From positions 1-6,677 of the forward strand of contig JASLXL010000205.1 in assembly GCA_030740335.1 (NCBI GenBank): DNA of 6,677 bases, written 5' to 3'. Below, piece by piece: positions 1-6,597 of the stretch. Made by a program: the position numbers and the translations under genes. Each line of letters opens with the position of its first letter. Positions within the stretch are counted from its first letter, which is position 1. This DNA is from SAR202 cluster bacterium. Its GTDB lineage: Bacteria > Chloroflexota > Dehalococcoidia > SAR202 > CAJWER01. The notes below the pieces were generated by a model, which was given only the letters and a program-made list of their open reading frames with translations, was not told where the DNA came from and did not search any database.

Positions 1-127
1 ACACTCAGCTCAGCCGTGAAATATTTCTAACGATGGAATCAGGCTAAAGATGAAGTCAAGGCAATGCGCACTACCGAAACCATAGTCACAAGCATTGCCG
101 CCAACACGATTGCCCCAACGCATTACA

Positions 128-150
128 AGTCTTGCCTAAAGACTTTAGGC
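128..150. promoter_or_regulatory. 17-bp palindrome within interleaved inverted repeats; possible operator or RNA switch
   Basis: Bases 134-141 and 143-150 form a perfect 8-bp inverted repeat around one central base (GCCTAAAG-A-CTTTAGGC). A second inverted repeat overlaps it: AGTCTT at 128-133 pairs with AAGACT at 139-144. As DNA, the odd-centred palindrome fits a dimeric regulator site. As RNA, the two stems (128-132 with 140-144, 134-139 with 145-150) share the order A-B-A'-B', so they are either mutually exclusive or could form a small pseudoknot. No T-tract follows on either strand, so it is not a standard terminator. The function is inferred only from symmetry and from its place 193 bp before the first gene. 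Confidence 0.45.
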
Positions 151-162
151 GTGACCCCCCTC

Positions 163-178
163 TCTCTTAATCTCTTAA
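163..178. repeat. Tandem duplication of the 8-mer TCTCTTAA
   Basis: Two exact back-to-back copies of TCTCTTAA lie at 163-170 and 171-178, just after the palindrome and a run of six C. Both copies contain an AT-rich TTAA core that could be part of a promoter, but no matching -35 element is convincing. This may be simple slippage in a pyrimidine-rich stretch. Confidence 0.5.
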
Positions 179-219
179 TGAGGTAAGGGAATTTTAGTAG
201 GGGAGTTCACTTCAGAGGG

Positions 220-230
220 TTGATTATCAA
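220..230. promoter_or_regulatory. Short palindrome TTGAT-T-ATCAA, possible operator half-sites
   Basis: This is a perfect 5-bp inverted repeat around one base, 113 bp before the receptor start. An odd-centred TTGAT/ATCAA site is a plausible recognition sequence for a dimeric repressor, but an 11-bp palindrome can easily occur by chance and no promoter is recognised next to it. Confidence 0.25.
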
Positions 231-331
231 TGGAAAGGGAGAGGTAAAAGGGAAAACCCCCTCGACGATTCGGTGTCGCACCGGATCATCGGGCATCGGA
301 TCTGCGGTATGGTAAAGGAATCCGGATAAAT

Positions 332-338
332 GGGAGGG
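332..338 (+). promoter_or_regulatory. Strong ribosome-binding site of the receptor gene
   Basis: The purine run GGGAGGG contains GGAGG at 333-337, five bases before the ATG at 343. It is the best Shine-Dalgarno sequence in the window and supports that start. It fits a protein made in excess over the membrane subunits. Confidence 0.8.
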
Positions 339-342
339 TAAC

Positions 343-2499
343 ATGAAGACCGGAAGGATACTGGCTCTGATGCTGTCGCTGGCACTCTTTATGACACTGG
401 CGGCTGCATGCGGAGGAGATGACGAGCCCGCACCCGCGGCGCCCGCCGGTGGTGTTAGCGCATCGGAATTACAGTCCGCGATCACAGCCGCTATCGAGGC
501 CGCGGCATCTTCCGCGCCCAGCGGCGTAACGGCCGATCAGATGACCGCCGCCGTAAATGCCGCCGTCTCGGCCGCAGCGGCCGGGATCGTAGCGCCGGAG
601 GGCGTGTCCGCCACTGAAATCGCCAAACTGGTGGAGGATGCGGTGAAGGCCCAGGTGCAGCCTGGCGCCAGTGCAGCGGAGATCGCCGCCCTGGTGGAGG
701 GCGCTGTACAAGCCGCCGAGTCCGCAAGGGCGCCCGGCGTGACGCTCGCTCAACTGACCAAGGCCGTCGAGGACGCCGTAGTAGCTATCGAACCAGTGGT
801 GGTGGAGAAGCAGGTAATAGTTCAGGTCACACCCTTGCCCGCGTCTACGCAGCCAACGGGTTTACAACCTACAGGGACGTTAACGGTAGGAATCTCAGTG
901 TTGCCTCCCCTGGTCCAGCTACCATCAAAAGACGCGGCTGGCACCGTTGGCAGCTTTGGGATGGACTGGAGCGTTTACGAGGGCATCGTAAAGGCCGGGC
1001 TTCCGCCGATTCCTGGATCACCCTCATCTCCAGACCCAGGTGATTACCTGCCAGAGATCGCGGAGTCGTGGCTGATGTCATCCGATCAACGTAAGCTCAC
1101 CTTCAATATCCGCAAGGGAATCCAGTTCCATGGTGATCTGGGTGAGGTGACCGCCGAAGACGTTGCCTGGACGTTTAACGAGTCATTCAAGGAAGGCTCG
1201 ACTGGCAATGGTCCTGAGCAGCTTCCCCCTTCGGTCAAAGTCGGTTGGGACGTCCTAGACCGATACATCGCCGTGATGAACATCGCCGAGGGTGGGGCGC
1301 CCCCTACATGGGGTGTATTACTCGGTAAAGGCTGGTCGGATACCTATGGAATCTTAAGTAAGAGGCACTACGATAGGGTCGGTGAGGCCGATTTCATTAC
1401 GACTCCCATCGGCACCGGTCCCTTCGAAGTCCAAAAGTGGGTTGGACACGACGAGATGATAGCCGAAACAGTGGAGGACCACTGGCGCGTAACCCCAAGT
1501 TTCGCCAGGCTACACATCGTCTCGATGCCGGAGCAAGCCACCAGGGAGGCGGCCTTGCTTACCGGCGAGGTTGACATCGCGCCCATACCCGGCAAGGCAC
1601 TCAATGCTATAGTAGATGAAATCGGCGGTGGAGCCATAGGCGTCAGCATGAGCAACCCCAACACCATATACATGTCCGGCAATTACTGGGGTGCGACGTG
1701 CGCCACGTGTCCGGAGACGGATGTCTATCGGAAATGGGCAGGTTTCACGGAGGCTATCGAAAAGGGCTATCCCTGGGTCGGTGACCCCGATGATGCGGTT
1801 CAAATGGAGAAGGCCCGTAAGGTTCGCCTTGCTATGTCCATGGCCATCGACCGACAGACCATCATCGATACGGTCCTGGGCGGCTTTGGTGATCCCGTGT
1901 ACATTCACATGCATCACCAGTTTCCTCCCGGTTCCCCAAATTATAAAGACGAGTGGACGATTCCCTATGACCCTGTGGCAGCGAAAGATCTGATGACGGA
2001 GGCAGGTTACGCGAATGGCTTCGACTTCACGTTCTGGGCGACTGCAGACTTCTCATTCTGGGATCCTGAGATCGCGGATGCGGTCGCAGAGATGTGGCGG
2101 CAGAACCTTGACCTGGATGTGACGGTCGAACATACGCCGTACGCCAGCCGGCGGCCCTCGTCTGTGGACAAGAGCATGAACATCCCCTGGCTACACGGAT
2201 GGGGCTTGGTTCCGGGTGACACCAAGGCCGGATTCTTCTGCCCGGGTCCTGGGCACATAGGCGGACTGACGCTTCCGGACGACATCTGCGAAATAGGCTT
2301 CCGGAATGACGTCGAGCCAGACTTCGCTACGCGCATTGCGAACAACGCCGCGATGACAGACTACCTATCGGAATGGGCGTTGCATATCGGTATTGCGACG
2401 GTAGGTAACTACTTCGTGTACCAGCCATACGTCAAGGGTTGGAGGCCGTACACGGTCAACTACTTCAACAACCCGGAGAGTATCAGTATCGAGAAGTAG
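343..2499 (+). CDS. Extracellular solute-binding lipoprotein, family 5 (DppA/OppA-like)
   Basis: This is the receptor of the importer: it captures solute outside the membrane and delivers it to the DppB/DppC-type permeases. Residues 1-22 are a signal peptide with a basic start, a hydrophobic core and A-A-A before Cys23, which fits a lipobox with Ala at -3. Residues 37-151 hold five Ala-rich imperfect repeats. Residues 151-164 are a Val/Glu/Lys-rich linker ending in VTP, a style I associate with Chloroflexota binding proteins. The SBP_bac_5 domain spans about 178-700, with family-typical stretches LPEIAESW (237-244), TFNIRKGIQFH (253-263), AEDVAWTFN (271-279), GTGPFEV (357-363) and the AMSMAIDR helix (497-504). 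At 718 residues it exceeds the usual 500-600, and the tether accounts for the excess. Cysteines 453 and 456 (C-x-x-C), 633 and 649 might form disulfides. The start is supported by the Shine-Dalgarno site at 333-337. Family assignment is firm; the ligand is unknown. Confidence 0.93.
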   Translation: MKTGRILALMLSLALFMTLAAACGGDDEPAPAAPAGGVSASELQSAITAAIEAAASSAPSGVTADQMTAAVNAAVSAAAAGIVAPEGVSATEIAKLVEDAVKAQVQPGASAAEIAALVEGAVQAAESARAPGVTLAQLTKAVEDAVVAIEPVVVEKQVIVQVTPLPASTQPTGLQPTGTLTVGISVLPPLVQLPSKDAAGTVGSFGMDWSVYEGIVKAGLPPIPGSPSSPDPGDYLPEIAESWLMSSDQRKLTFNIRKGIQFHGDLGEVTAEDVAWTFNESFKEGSTGNGPEQLPPSVKVGWDVLDRYIAVMNIAEGGAPPTWGVLLGKGWSDTYGILSKRHYDRVGEADFITTPIGTGPFEVQKWVGHDEMIAETVEDHWRVTPSFARLHIVSMPEQATREAALLTGEVDIAPIPGKALNAIVDEIGGGAIGVSMSNPNTIYMSGNYWGATCATCPETDVYRKWAGFTEAIEKGYPWVGDPDDAVQMEKARKVRLAMSMAIDRQTIIDTVLGGFGDPVYIHMHHQFPPGSPNYKDEWTIPYDPVAAKDLMTEAGYANGFDFTFWATADFSFWDPEIADAVAEMWRQNLDLDVTVEHTPYASRRPSSVDKSMNIPWLHGWGLVPGDTKAGFFCPGPGHIGGLTLPDDICEIGFRNDVEPDFATRIANNAAMTDYLSEWALHIGIATVGNYFVYQPYVKGWRPYTVNYFNNPESISIEK
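451..795 (+). repeat. Five imperfect Ala-rich repeats forming the receptor's N-terminal tether
   Basis: Residues 37-151 of the binding protein divide into five units of about 20-26 residues: 37-60, 61-86, 87-107, 108-131 and 132-151. Each begins G-[VA]-[ST]-x-x-[EQ]-[LIM] and continues with alternating Ala, Val, Ile and acidic residues. The pattern predicts short amphipathic helices or a coiled coil broken by Gly and Pro at unit borders. It sits between the lipidated Cys23 and the ligand-binding domain, so a spacer or oligomerisation stalk is the simplest reading. The DNA copies have diverged, so this is an old amplification under protein-level constraint and not a recent slippage tract. Confidence 0.75.
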
Positions 2500-2510
2500 C
2501 TCGATATACA

Positions 2511-2536
2511 ACTCCCCCGGGAAATCCCGGGGGAGT
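2511..2536 (+). terminator. GC-rich hairpin after the receptor gene (attenuator or 3'-end stabiliser)
   Basis: Bases 2511-2522 and 2525-2536 are perfect 12-bp complementary arms, realistically an 11-bp stem with an AAAT loop. The hairpin begins 11 bases after the receptor stop codon. The next bases are GAAGAACGGG, not a T-tract, so it is unlikely to be an efficient intrinsic terminator. A hairpin in this place, between a binding-protein gene and its permease genes, can protect the upstream mRNA from 3' exonucleases or reduce read-through, as known for malE-malF. The pairing is read directly; the role is inferred. Confidence 0.65.
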
Positions 2537-2594
2537 GAAGAACGGGCCACCTGATCTTTCCTCTGGGAAGGCGGTCTTGAGCGAAGTGCCTACG

Positions 2595-2635
2595 ACTATG
2601 TGGGGGTACTACCAGTGCGGGTACCCCCACATGGT
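2595..2635 (+). promoter_or_regulatory. Second strong hairpin in the receptor-permease gap
   Basis: Bases 2598-2609 (ATGTGGGGGTAC) pair perfectly with 2621-2632 around an 11-base loop. In RNA the stem extends through a U-G pair (2597 with 2633) and two more Watson-Crick pairs to 2595/2635. It ends 18 bases before the dppB-type start at 2654 and leaves that gene's Shine-Dalgarno (GGGAG, 2645-2649) unpaired. No T-tract follows immediately. It could be a processing site, a transcription pause site or a 5' stabiliser of the downstream mRNA. It is unrelated in sequence to the first hairpin. Confidence 0.6.
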
Positions 2636-2653
2636 GTGATTTAAGGGAGAAGC

Positions 2654-3577
2654 ATGCGGAGACTTATCGCCCTTCGGCTCGGTGCCTTCGTGGTGGTTAT
2701 GCTAGCGATAACCATCCTCGTATTCACCCTATCGAGGATGACAGGGGATCCCCGCTACCTCTACATGAGCCAGTATACCCGGATCACCACGGAAGAGTGG
2801 GAGGCTCAGGGGAGAGCGATGGGACTGGACAAGCCTCTGGTTGTCCAGTACCTCTTGTGGCTGGGCAATGCAATGAAAGGTGATTTTGGCGAATCCGTCC
2901 ATTACCGAATTAACGCCTTAGACCTGATCCGTCAGTACCTCCCGGCAACCCTAAAGCTATCGGGTATCTCATTCGGCATAGCGGTGCTGGTGGGTGTGCC
3001 GCTCGGCGTGCTCTCGGCTGTAAAAAGGGGTAGTTTATGGGACTATTTCGGCCGCAGCTTTGCGCTACTGGGCCAGTCGGTGCCCCCCTTCTGGATAGCT
3101 ATAGTGTTGGTGTGGGTATTTGGCGTAGAGCTTGGGTTGCTGCCCACGTCTCGCCAAGGTGACTGGTCACATTACGTTCTACCGGTGGCCGTGCTTGGCT
3201 GGCTACCGGCCGCCGGCCTCCTGCGCCTCACCCGTTCCTCAATGCTCGAGGTCCTCGACAGTGAGTATGTGAAGTTTGCGAGGGCCAAGGGCGTCGGTCC
3301 CATGAAGATAATCTGGAAGCACGCGCTGAAGAACGCTCTTTTAGCGCCCTTGACCTTTGCGGCGATCCTTCTAGCCAGCTTTTTGACCGGCACCGTGGTC
3401 ATCGAAACTGTATTCGCGTGGCCCGGAATAGGCAGACTCGCGGTTCAGGCCGCTCTAAACACCGACTTTCCTCTTATCACGGGATTATCACTCGTGTTTG
3501 CGATAATCTTCCTCATGTGCAGTTTGGCGGCAGACGTGGCCTACGGCCTCATCGACCCTCGAATTCGTTACCGTTAG
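2654..3577 (+). CDS. dppB: ABC transporter permease, DppB/OppB type
   Basis: This is one of the two membrane subunits that form the translocation channel in the cytoplasmic membrane. The 307 residues match family length. Segments likely to cross the membrane lie near 8-27, 98-121, 132-155, 172-190, 228-250 and 272-297. The long external loop between the first two (28-97) is typical of DppB. The EAA loop that contacts the ATPases is at about 204-229, with ARAKGVGP (210-216 and neighbours) and the WKHALKNAL helix. The FAWPGIGRL segment (254-262) and the DPRIRYR C-terminus are hallmarks of the family. GGGAG at 2645-2649 lies 4 bases before the ATG. The gene follows the receptor after a 154-base hairpin-rich gap and precedes the dppC-type gene by 7 bases. 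The symbol reflects family only; the substrate is unproven. Confidence 0.93.
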   Translation: MRRLIALRLGAFVVVMLAITILVFTLSRMTGDPRYLYMSQYTRITTEEWEAQGRAMGLDKPLVVQYLLWLGNAMKGDFGESVHYRINALDLIRQYLPATLKLSGISFGIAVLVGVPLGVLSAVKRGSLWDYFGRSFALLGQSVPPFWIAIVLVWVFGVELGLLPTSRQGDWSHYVLPVAVLGWLPAAGLLRLTRSSMLEVLDSEYVKFARAKGVGPMKIIWKHALKNALLAPLTFAAILLASFLTGTVVIETVFAWPGIGRLAVQAALNTDFPLITGLSLVFAIIFLMCSLAADVAYGLIDPRIRYR

Positions 3578-3630
3578 CTACAACATGAGCTCAATCACAG
3601 GAAAATTGACTCCAAAAGGCATTAACGTAG
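3552..3630 (+). repeat. Direct repeat, copy 1: dppB-dppC junction
   Basis: This stretch covers the last codons and stop of the dppB-type gene, the 7-base spacer and the first 15 codons of the dppC-type gene. It recurs at 6598-6676 in the same orientation with about 68 of 79 bases identical and no gaps (constant offset 3046). The two copies bracket the dppC-dppD-dppF segment. Confidence 0.85.
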
Positions 3631-4472
3631 CCAAGGTCTTCGGTACCCTCAGACGGTGGCCCATCATCCCCGTTGCGGTCGTCCTGTTCCTGATGATAAT
3701 AGCCATCTTTGCCCCATTGGTCGCACCACACCACCCCCTCGAGGCGAAGTTTGAGAAGAGGAACGTTCCACCGGTCTGGACTGAGGAAGGGACATCAGAG
3801 TATCTCATGGGTGGGGACCATATCGGGAGAGACATCTTAAGCCGCATAATCTTTGGCACGCGCATCTCCTTGATGGTTGCGGCGACCGTGCTGGCGGCGG
3901 GCGCCTTCGTGGGGACTGCCCTGGGTGTTACCGCAGGCTACTTTGGTGGGATAGTGGACGAGATTCTCATGCGGCTGGTGGACTTCACCTATGCCGTGCC
4001 GTTCATTCTGGTGGCGCTGGTAGCGGCCGTTATCTGGGAACCAAGCTTGCAGCTCGTCATAATCCTATTAGCTATTTTCACCTGGCCTCCTTTTGCACGT
4101 CAGGTCAGGGTAGAGACCCTGCAGCTCAAGGCCATGGACTATGTGGCCATGGCCAGGGTGTCGGGCGCCTCGAGCCTGCGAATCGCCTTCAAACATATAC
4201 TCCCCGGGATAGTACCCACCGTCATGGTGATGGCATCGCTGCAGGTGGGCGCTCTTGTCATCACCGAGTCGGTGTTAAGCTTTTTGGGGGTAGGAATCCC
4301 CGCACCCGACCCGTCGTGGGGCAGCATGGTGGCACAAGGACGTAACTACGTAGCCACGGCATGGTGGATAGCATTCTTCCCCGGGGTGGCTATCTTCTTG
4401 ATCGTCTTTTCCATGAACTTCCTGGGCGACTGGCTAAGGGATACGCTGGACCCCAAACTGAGGCAACTGTGA
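3585..4472 (+). CDS. dppC: ABC transporter permease, DppC/OppC type
   Basis: This is the second channel subunit, partner of the DppB-type protein. The 295 residues are family-typical. A first membrane segment at about 27-46 is followed by an external loop with the OppC signature GGDHIGRDILSRIIFGTRISL region (76-96). Further membrane segments lie near 98-120, 136-150, 155-168, 208-228 and 258-280. The EAA loop is at about 185-211 (YVAMARVSGAS, then KHILPGIVP). The family-specific SFLGVGIPAPDPSWGSM block is at 232-248, and the protein ends GDWLRDTLDPKLRQL. The start is the ATG 7 bases after the upstream stop. No Shine-Dalgarno precedes it (GTTAGCTACAAC), so translation probably depends on coupling to the dppB-type gene. 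Its stop overlaps the next start by one base (TGATG). Confidence 0.93.
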   Translation: MSSITGKLTPKGINVAKVFGTLRRWPIIPVAVVLFLMIIAIFAPLVAPHHPLEAKFEKRNVPPVWTEEGTSEYLMGGDHIGRDILSRIIFGTRISLMVAATVLAAGAFVGTALGVTAGYFGGIVDEILMRLVDFTYAVPFILVALVAAVIWEPSLQLVIILLAIFTWPPFARQVRVETLQLKAMDYVAMARVSGASSLRIAFKHILPGIVPTVMVMASLQVGALVITESVLSFLGVGIPAPDPSWGSMVAQGRNYVATAWWIAFFPGVAIFLIVFSMNFLGDWLRDTLDPKLRQL

Positions 4473-5491
4473 TGGAAACCACAGGGGATAGGTCCCGGGA
4501 AACGGTGGTAGGAACCGTAGACGAACGTGTGGTCCTGGAGGTCGAGGGACTCCGCACCCACTTTGTCACCCGGTGGGGCCTTGTAAAGGCAGTCGATGGA
4601 GTGAGCTTCCAGCTCCACGCCGGCGAGACGCTGGGGCTCGTGGGCGAGTCGGGCTGTGGTAAGTCGGTAACGGCACTGTCCATCATGCGACTCGTGCCGT
4701 CTCCGCCGGGCCAGATCGTCGGGGGGCGGGTGTTAATGGAAGGAAACGACATACTCCAGGCCGACGAACACGAGATGACGCAATTACGTGGCAGCAAGAT
4801 CGCGATGATCCTCCAGGACCCTATGACGGCCCTGAATCCCGTGTTCAACATCACAGACCAGGCGAGCGAGGCGTTGAGGATACACAAGGGGCTGAGTGGC
4901 AAGGACCTGAAGGAACAGGTGATAGCGATGCTGCGCCGGGTCCGAATCCCCGCCCCGGAGATTCGGATACGGGACTACCCTCACCAGCTGAGTGGAGGCA
5001 TGAGGCAGCGTGTCGTGGGGGCCATAGGCATCTCCTGCGACCCGCTTGTCCTGATTGCCGATGAGCCCACAACATCTCTCGACGCTACGATCCAAGCCCA
5101 GTACCTCAGGCTGCTGAAAGACCTTCAGCAGCAGACAGGCACCGCGCTGGTGTTCATCACCCATGACTTCGGGATCGTGGCCAAGATGTGCGACCGGGTG
5201 GCGGTGATGTATGCGGGGCGCATCGTGGAGCAAGGAGACGTGAGGCAGATCTTCGACAACCCGTCGCATCCCTACACGGAGGCGCTGATCAACTCGGTCC
5301 CGAAGCTCGAAGAGCGGATAGACCGACTCTACGCCATCGAAGGGCAGCCTCCAACCCTGTGGGACCTGCCCGGTGGGTGCTCTTTCGCTCCTCGATGTCC
5401 GTATGTGAATGACCGGTGTCACGAGGAATATCCATCTCTCCTGACTGTCGGGGACAGACACGTAGCTGCGTGCTGGCTGCGAGAGGGCTGA
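4472..5491 (+). CDS. dppD: Peptide-type ABC transporter ATP-binding protein, DppD/OppD family
   Basis: This is one of two nucleotide-binding subunits on the cytoplasmic face that power import. The 339 residues include Walker A GESGCGKS (58-65), Q-loop Gln115 in ILQDPMTALNP, signature LSGGMRQR (173-180), Walker B ending in Asp197-Glu198, D-loop SLD (202-204) and switch His231. All catalytic residues are present. The C-terminal oligo_HPY region has HPYTEAL (266-272) and four cysteines (303, 309, 316, 334). In DppD-type proteins an equivalent cysteine set is known to hold an iron-sulfur cluster. The frame is open further upstream to an ATG at 4361, which would give 376 residues, but that would overlap dppC by 112 bases and the extra residues do not look like an ATPase. 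The ATG at 4472, overlapping the dppC stop by one base with GAGG at 4460-4463, is preferred. Confidence 0.92.
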   Translation: METTGDRSRETVVGTVDERVVLEVEGLRTHFVTRWGLVKAVDGVSFQLHAGETLGLVGESGCGKSVTALSIMRLVPSPPGQIVGGRVLMEGNDILQADEHEMTQLRGSKIAMILQDPMTALNPVFNITDQASEALRIHKGLSGKDLKEQVIAMLRRVRIPAPEIRIRDYPHQLSGGMRQRVVGAIGISCDPLVLIADEPTTSLDATIQAQYLRLLKDLQQQTGTALVFITHDFGIVAKMCDRVAVMYAGRIVEQGDVRQIFDNPSHPYTEALINSVPKLEERIDRLYAIEGQPPTLWDLPGGCSFAPRCPYVNDRCHEEYPSLLTVGDRHVAACWLREG

Positions 5492-5494
5492 GCG

Positions 5495-6487
5495 GTGTCG
5501 GAGAACGACATGAGTGGATCCAACGCGAACCTGCTCCAGGTGAGGAACCTGAAGAAGTATTTTCCTATCACCAGTGGGTTGATAAAACGCAGCAGGGCTT
5601 TCCTACGGGCGGTGGACGGCGTCTCGTTCGGCATCCAGGAAGGCCGGACATACGGATTGGTGGGCGAGTCGGGATGCGGCAAGACGACCACGGCCAAGAT
5701 GCTCCTCCTTCTGGAGGAGCCGACGGGCGGAGATATCCAGTTCGGAGACCTGGATGCCTTGAATTTGGACCGGGACGGAGCCAGGCAGTACAAATCGTCG
5801 GTACAGGCCGTGTTCCAGGACCCGTGGGCCTCACTAAACCCCCGCATGCGGGTGAGAAACATCGTAGGCGAGCCACTGGATATCAACAGCACCCTGACCG
5901 CCCAACAGATCGAGTCCAGGGTGAGTGAGGTACTGGGAGAGGTCGGCCTTCAGGCGTATCAGGCAAATCTCTACCCCCACGAGTTCAGTGGAGGGCAACG
6001 TCAGAGAATCGCAATGGCGCGGGCGCTGGCCCTAAGTCCGAAGGTCATTGTCCTCGACGAGCCCGTCTCGGGCTTGGACGTCTCCATCCGTGCGCAGATA
6101 ATGAACCTCCTGAAAGACTTGCAAGAGGAACATGACCTCAGCTACCTGCTCATCGCTCATCATCTGGCCACCGTACGGTACCTGTGCGACAGGATAGGGG
6201 TCATGTATCTGGGCCGCATAGTCGAGGAGGCGGACACGGAAGAGCTGTTCGAGAACCCTCTCCACCCATACACCCGCGCCCTGATGTCGGCGGCGCTACC
6301 GTCACACCCGGACATCGAAAGGGAGGAGATCATCCTGACTGGAGAGGTGCCGTCTCCGGTGGACCCACCCTCGGGTTGCCACTTCAATCCTCGATGTCCG
6401 GCCGTATTCGAACCTTGCTCCGAGCGGGAGCCCGTTATGACCGAGCCCACCCCCGGGCACAAGGTCGTCTGTCACCTGTACTCCTGA
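5495..6487 (+). CDS. dppF: Peptide-type ABC transporter ATP-binding protein, DppF/OppF family
   Basis: This is the second ATPase and would pair with the DppD-type subunit. Walker A GESGCGKT is at 57-64, Q-loop Gln108 in VFQDPWASLNP, signature FSGGQRQR at 164-171, Walker B Asp188-Glu189, D-loop SGLD at 192-195 and switch His222. The residue after the switch His is His223 where Asp is usual. The oligo_HPY tail has HPYTRAL (257-263) and four cysteines (295, 301, 308, 326) spaced like those of DppD. Two starts are possible. GTG at 5495 has GAGGG at 5483-5487 and lies 3 bases after the upstream stop. ATG at 5510 has GGAG at 5500-5503 with 6-base spacing and would shorten the protein by five residues, with no domain affected. 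With the GTG start it has 330 residues, normal for the family. No terminator is visible after the stop. Confidence 0.92.
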   Translation: MSENDMSGSNANLLQVRNLKKYFPITSGLIKRSRAFLRAVDGVSFGIQEGRTYGLVGESGCGKTTTAKMLLLLEEPTGGDIQFGDLDALNLDRDGARQYKSSVQAVFQDPWASLNPRMRVRNIVGEPLDINSTLTAQQIESRVSEVLGEVGLQAYQANLYPHEFSGGQRQRIAMARALALSPKVIVLDEPVSGLDVSIRAQIMNLLKDLQEEHDLSYLLIAHHLATVRYLCDRIGVMYLGRIVEEADTEELFENPLHPYTRALMSAALPSHPDIEREEIILTGEVPSPVDPPSGCHFNPRCPAVFEPCSEREPVMTEPTPGHKVVCHLYS

Positions 6488-6597
6488 GCGTGTAGACTGT
6501 CAGCGTTAAAGAGAAACCCGGGAGTTACTGGAAACCACTCGTGCAGAGTAGGTTCCACGCTGCCATCAACGCCGCCACCTAGTGTTCACGGCCGAGT
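6488..6597. other. Short spacer after the operon, no gene or terminator seen
   Basis: This stretch between the DppF-type stop and the repeated junction carries no recognisable gene and no hairpin with a T-tract. Just before the repeat, 6582-6597 shows faint resemblance to the codons preceding the dppB stop (3536-3551), with a shared ACGGCC, but it is too weak to extend the duplication with confidence. Confidence 0.5.

Larger units (their letters stand above)
1..342. other. Non-coding leader upstream of the transporter operon
   Basis: I see no credible gene on either strand here. ATG-initiated frames are only a few codons long, for example 230-247, 309-329 and 330-341, and none resembles a protein. 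The stretch is less GC-rich than the genes, and its left part (1-130) shows nothing I can name. It holds a compact palindrome at 128-150, a tandem 8-mer at 163-178, a short palindrome at 220-230 and the ribosome-binding site of the first gene. The operon promoter presumably lies here, but no pair of -35 and -10 boxes with proper spacing stands out, so none is annotated. There is no tail of an upstream gene at the left edge. Confidence 0.7.

Noticed and set aside
230..247. Tiny leader frame MERER with AGAGGG upstream
   Set aside because: Five codons without repeated residues of a regulatory kind do not indicate a leader peptide; chance is sufficient.
220..249. Possible sigma-70 promoter with TTGATT at 220 and TAAAAG near 245
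   Set aside because: The -10 match is poor, and several equally weak pairs can be found in the leader.
281..325. CCGGAT (281-286) paired with ATCCGG (320-325) close to the ribosome-binding site
   Set aside because: A 6-bp stem closing a 33-base loop is weak and does not cover the Shine-Dalgarno; not enough to claim a riboswitch.
207..485. Minus-strand open frame across the leader and receptor start
   Set aside because: It has low-complexity Ala/Pro composition, lies antisense to the signal peptide and repeat region, shows no recognisable domain, and spans the receptor's ribosome-binding site.
4361..4471. Upstream extension of the DppD-type frame to an ATG at 4361
   Set aside because: It would overlap 112 bases of the dppC-type gene, has no family resemblance, and ATG 4472 gives the normal DppD length with a TGATG coupling to the dppC stop.
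4784..5461. Long minus-strand open frame of 225 codons inside the DppD-type gene
   Set aside because: It is antisense to all the conserved ATPase motifs, resembles nothing I know, and is expected from codon bias in a GC-rich gene.
6480..6515. Possible terminator after the DppF-type gene (ACTCC at 6479-6483 with GGAGT at 6511-6515)
   Set aside because: Only 5 bp with a long loop and no T-tract.
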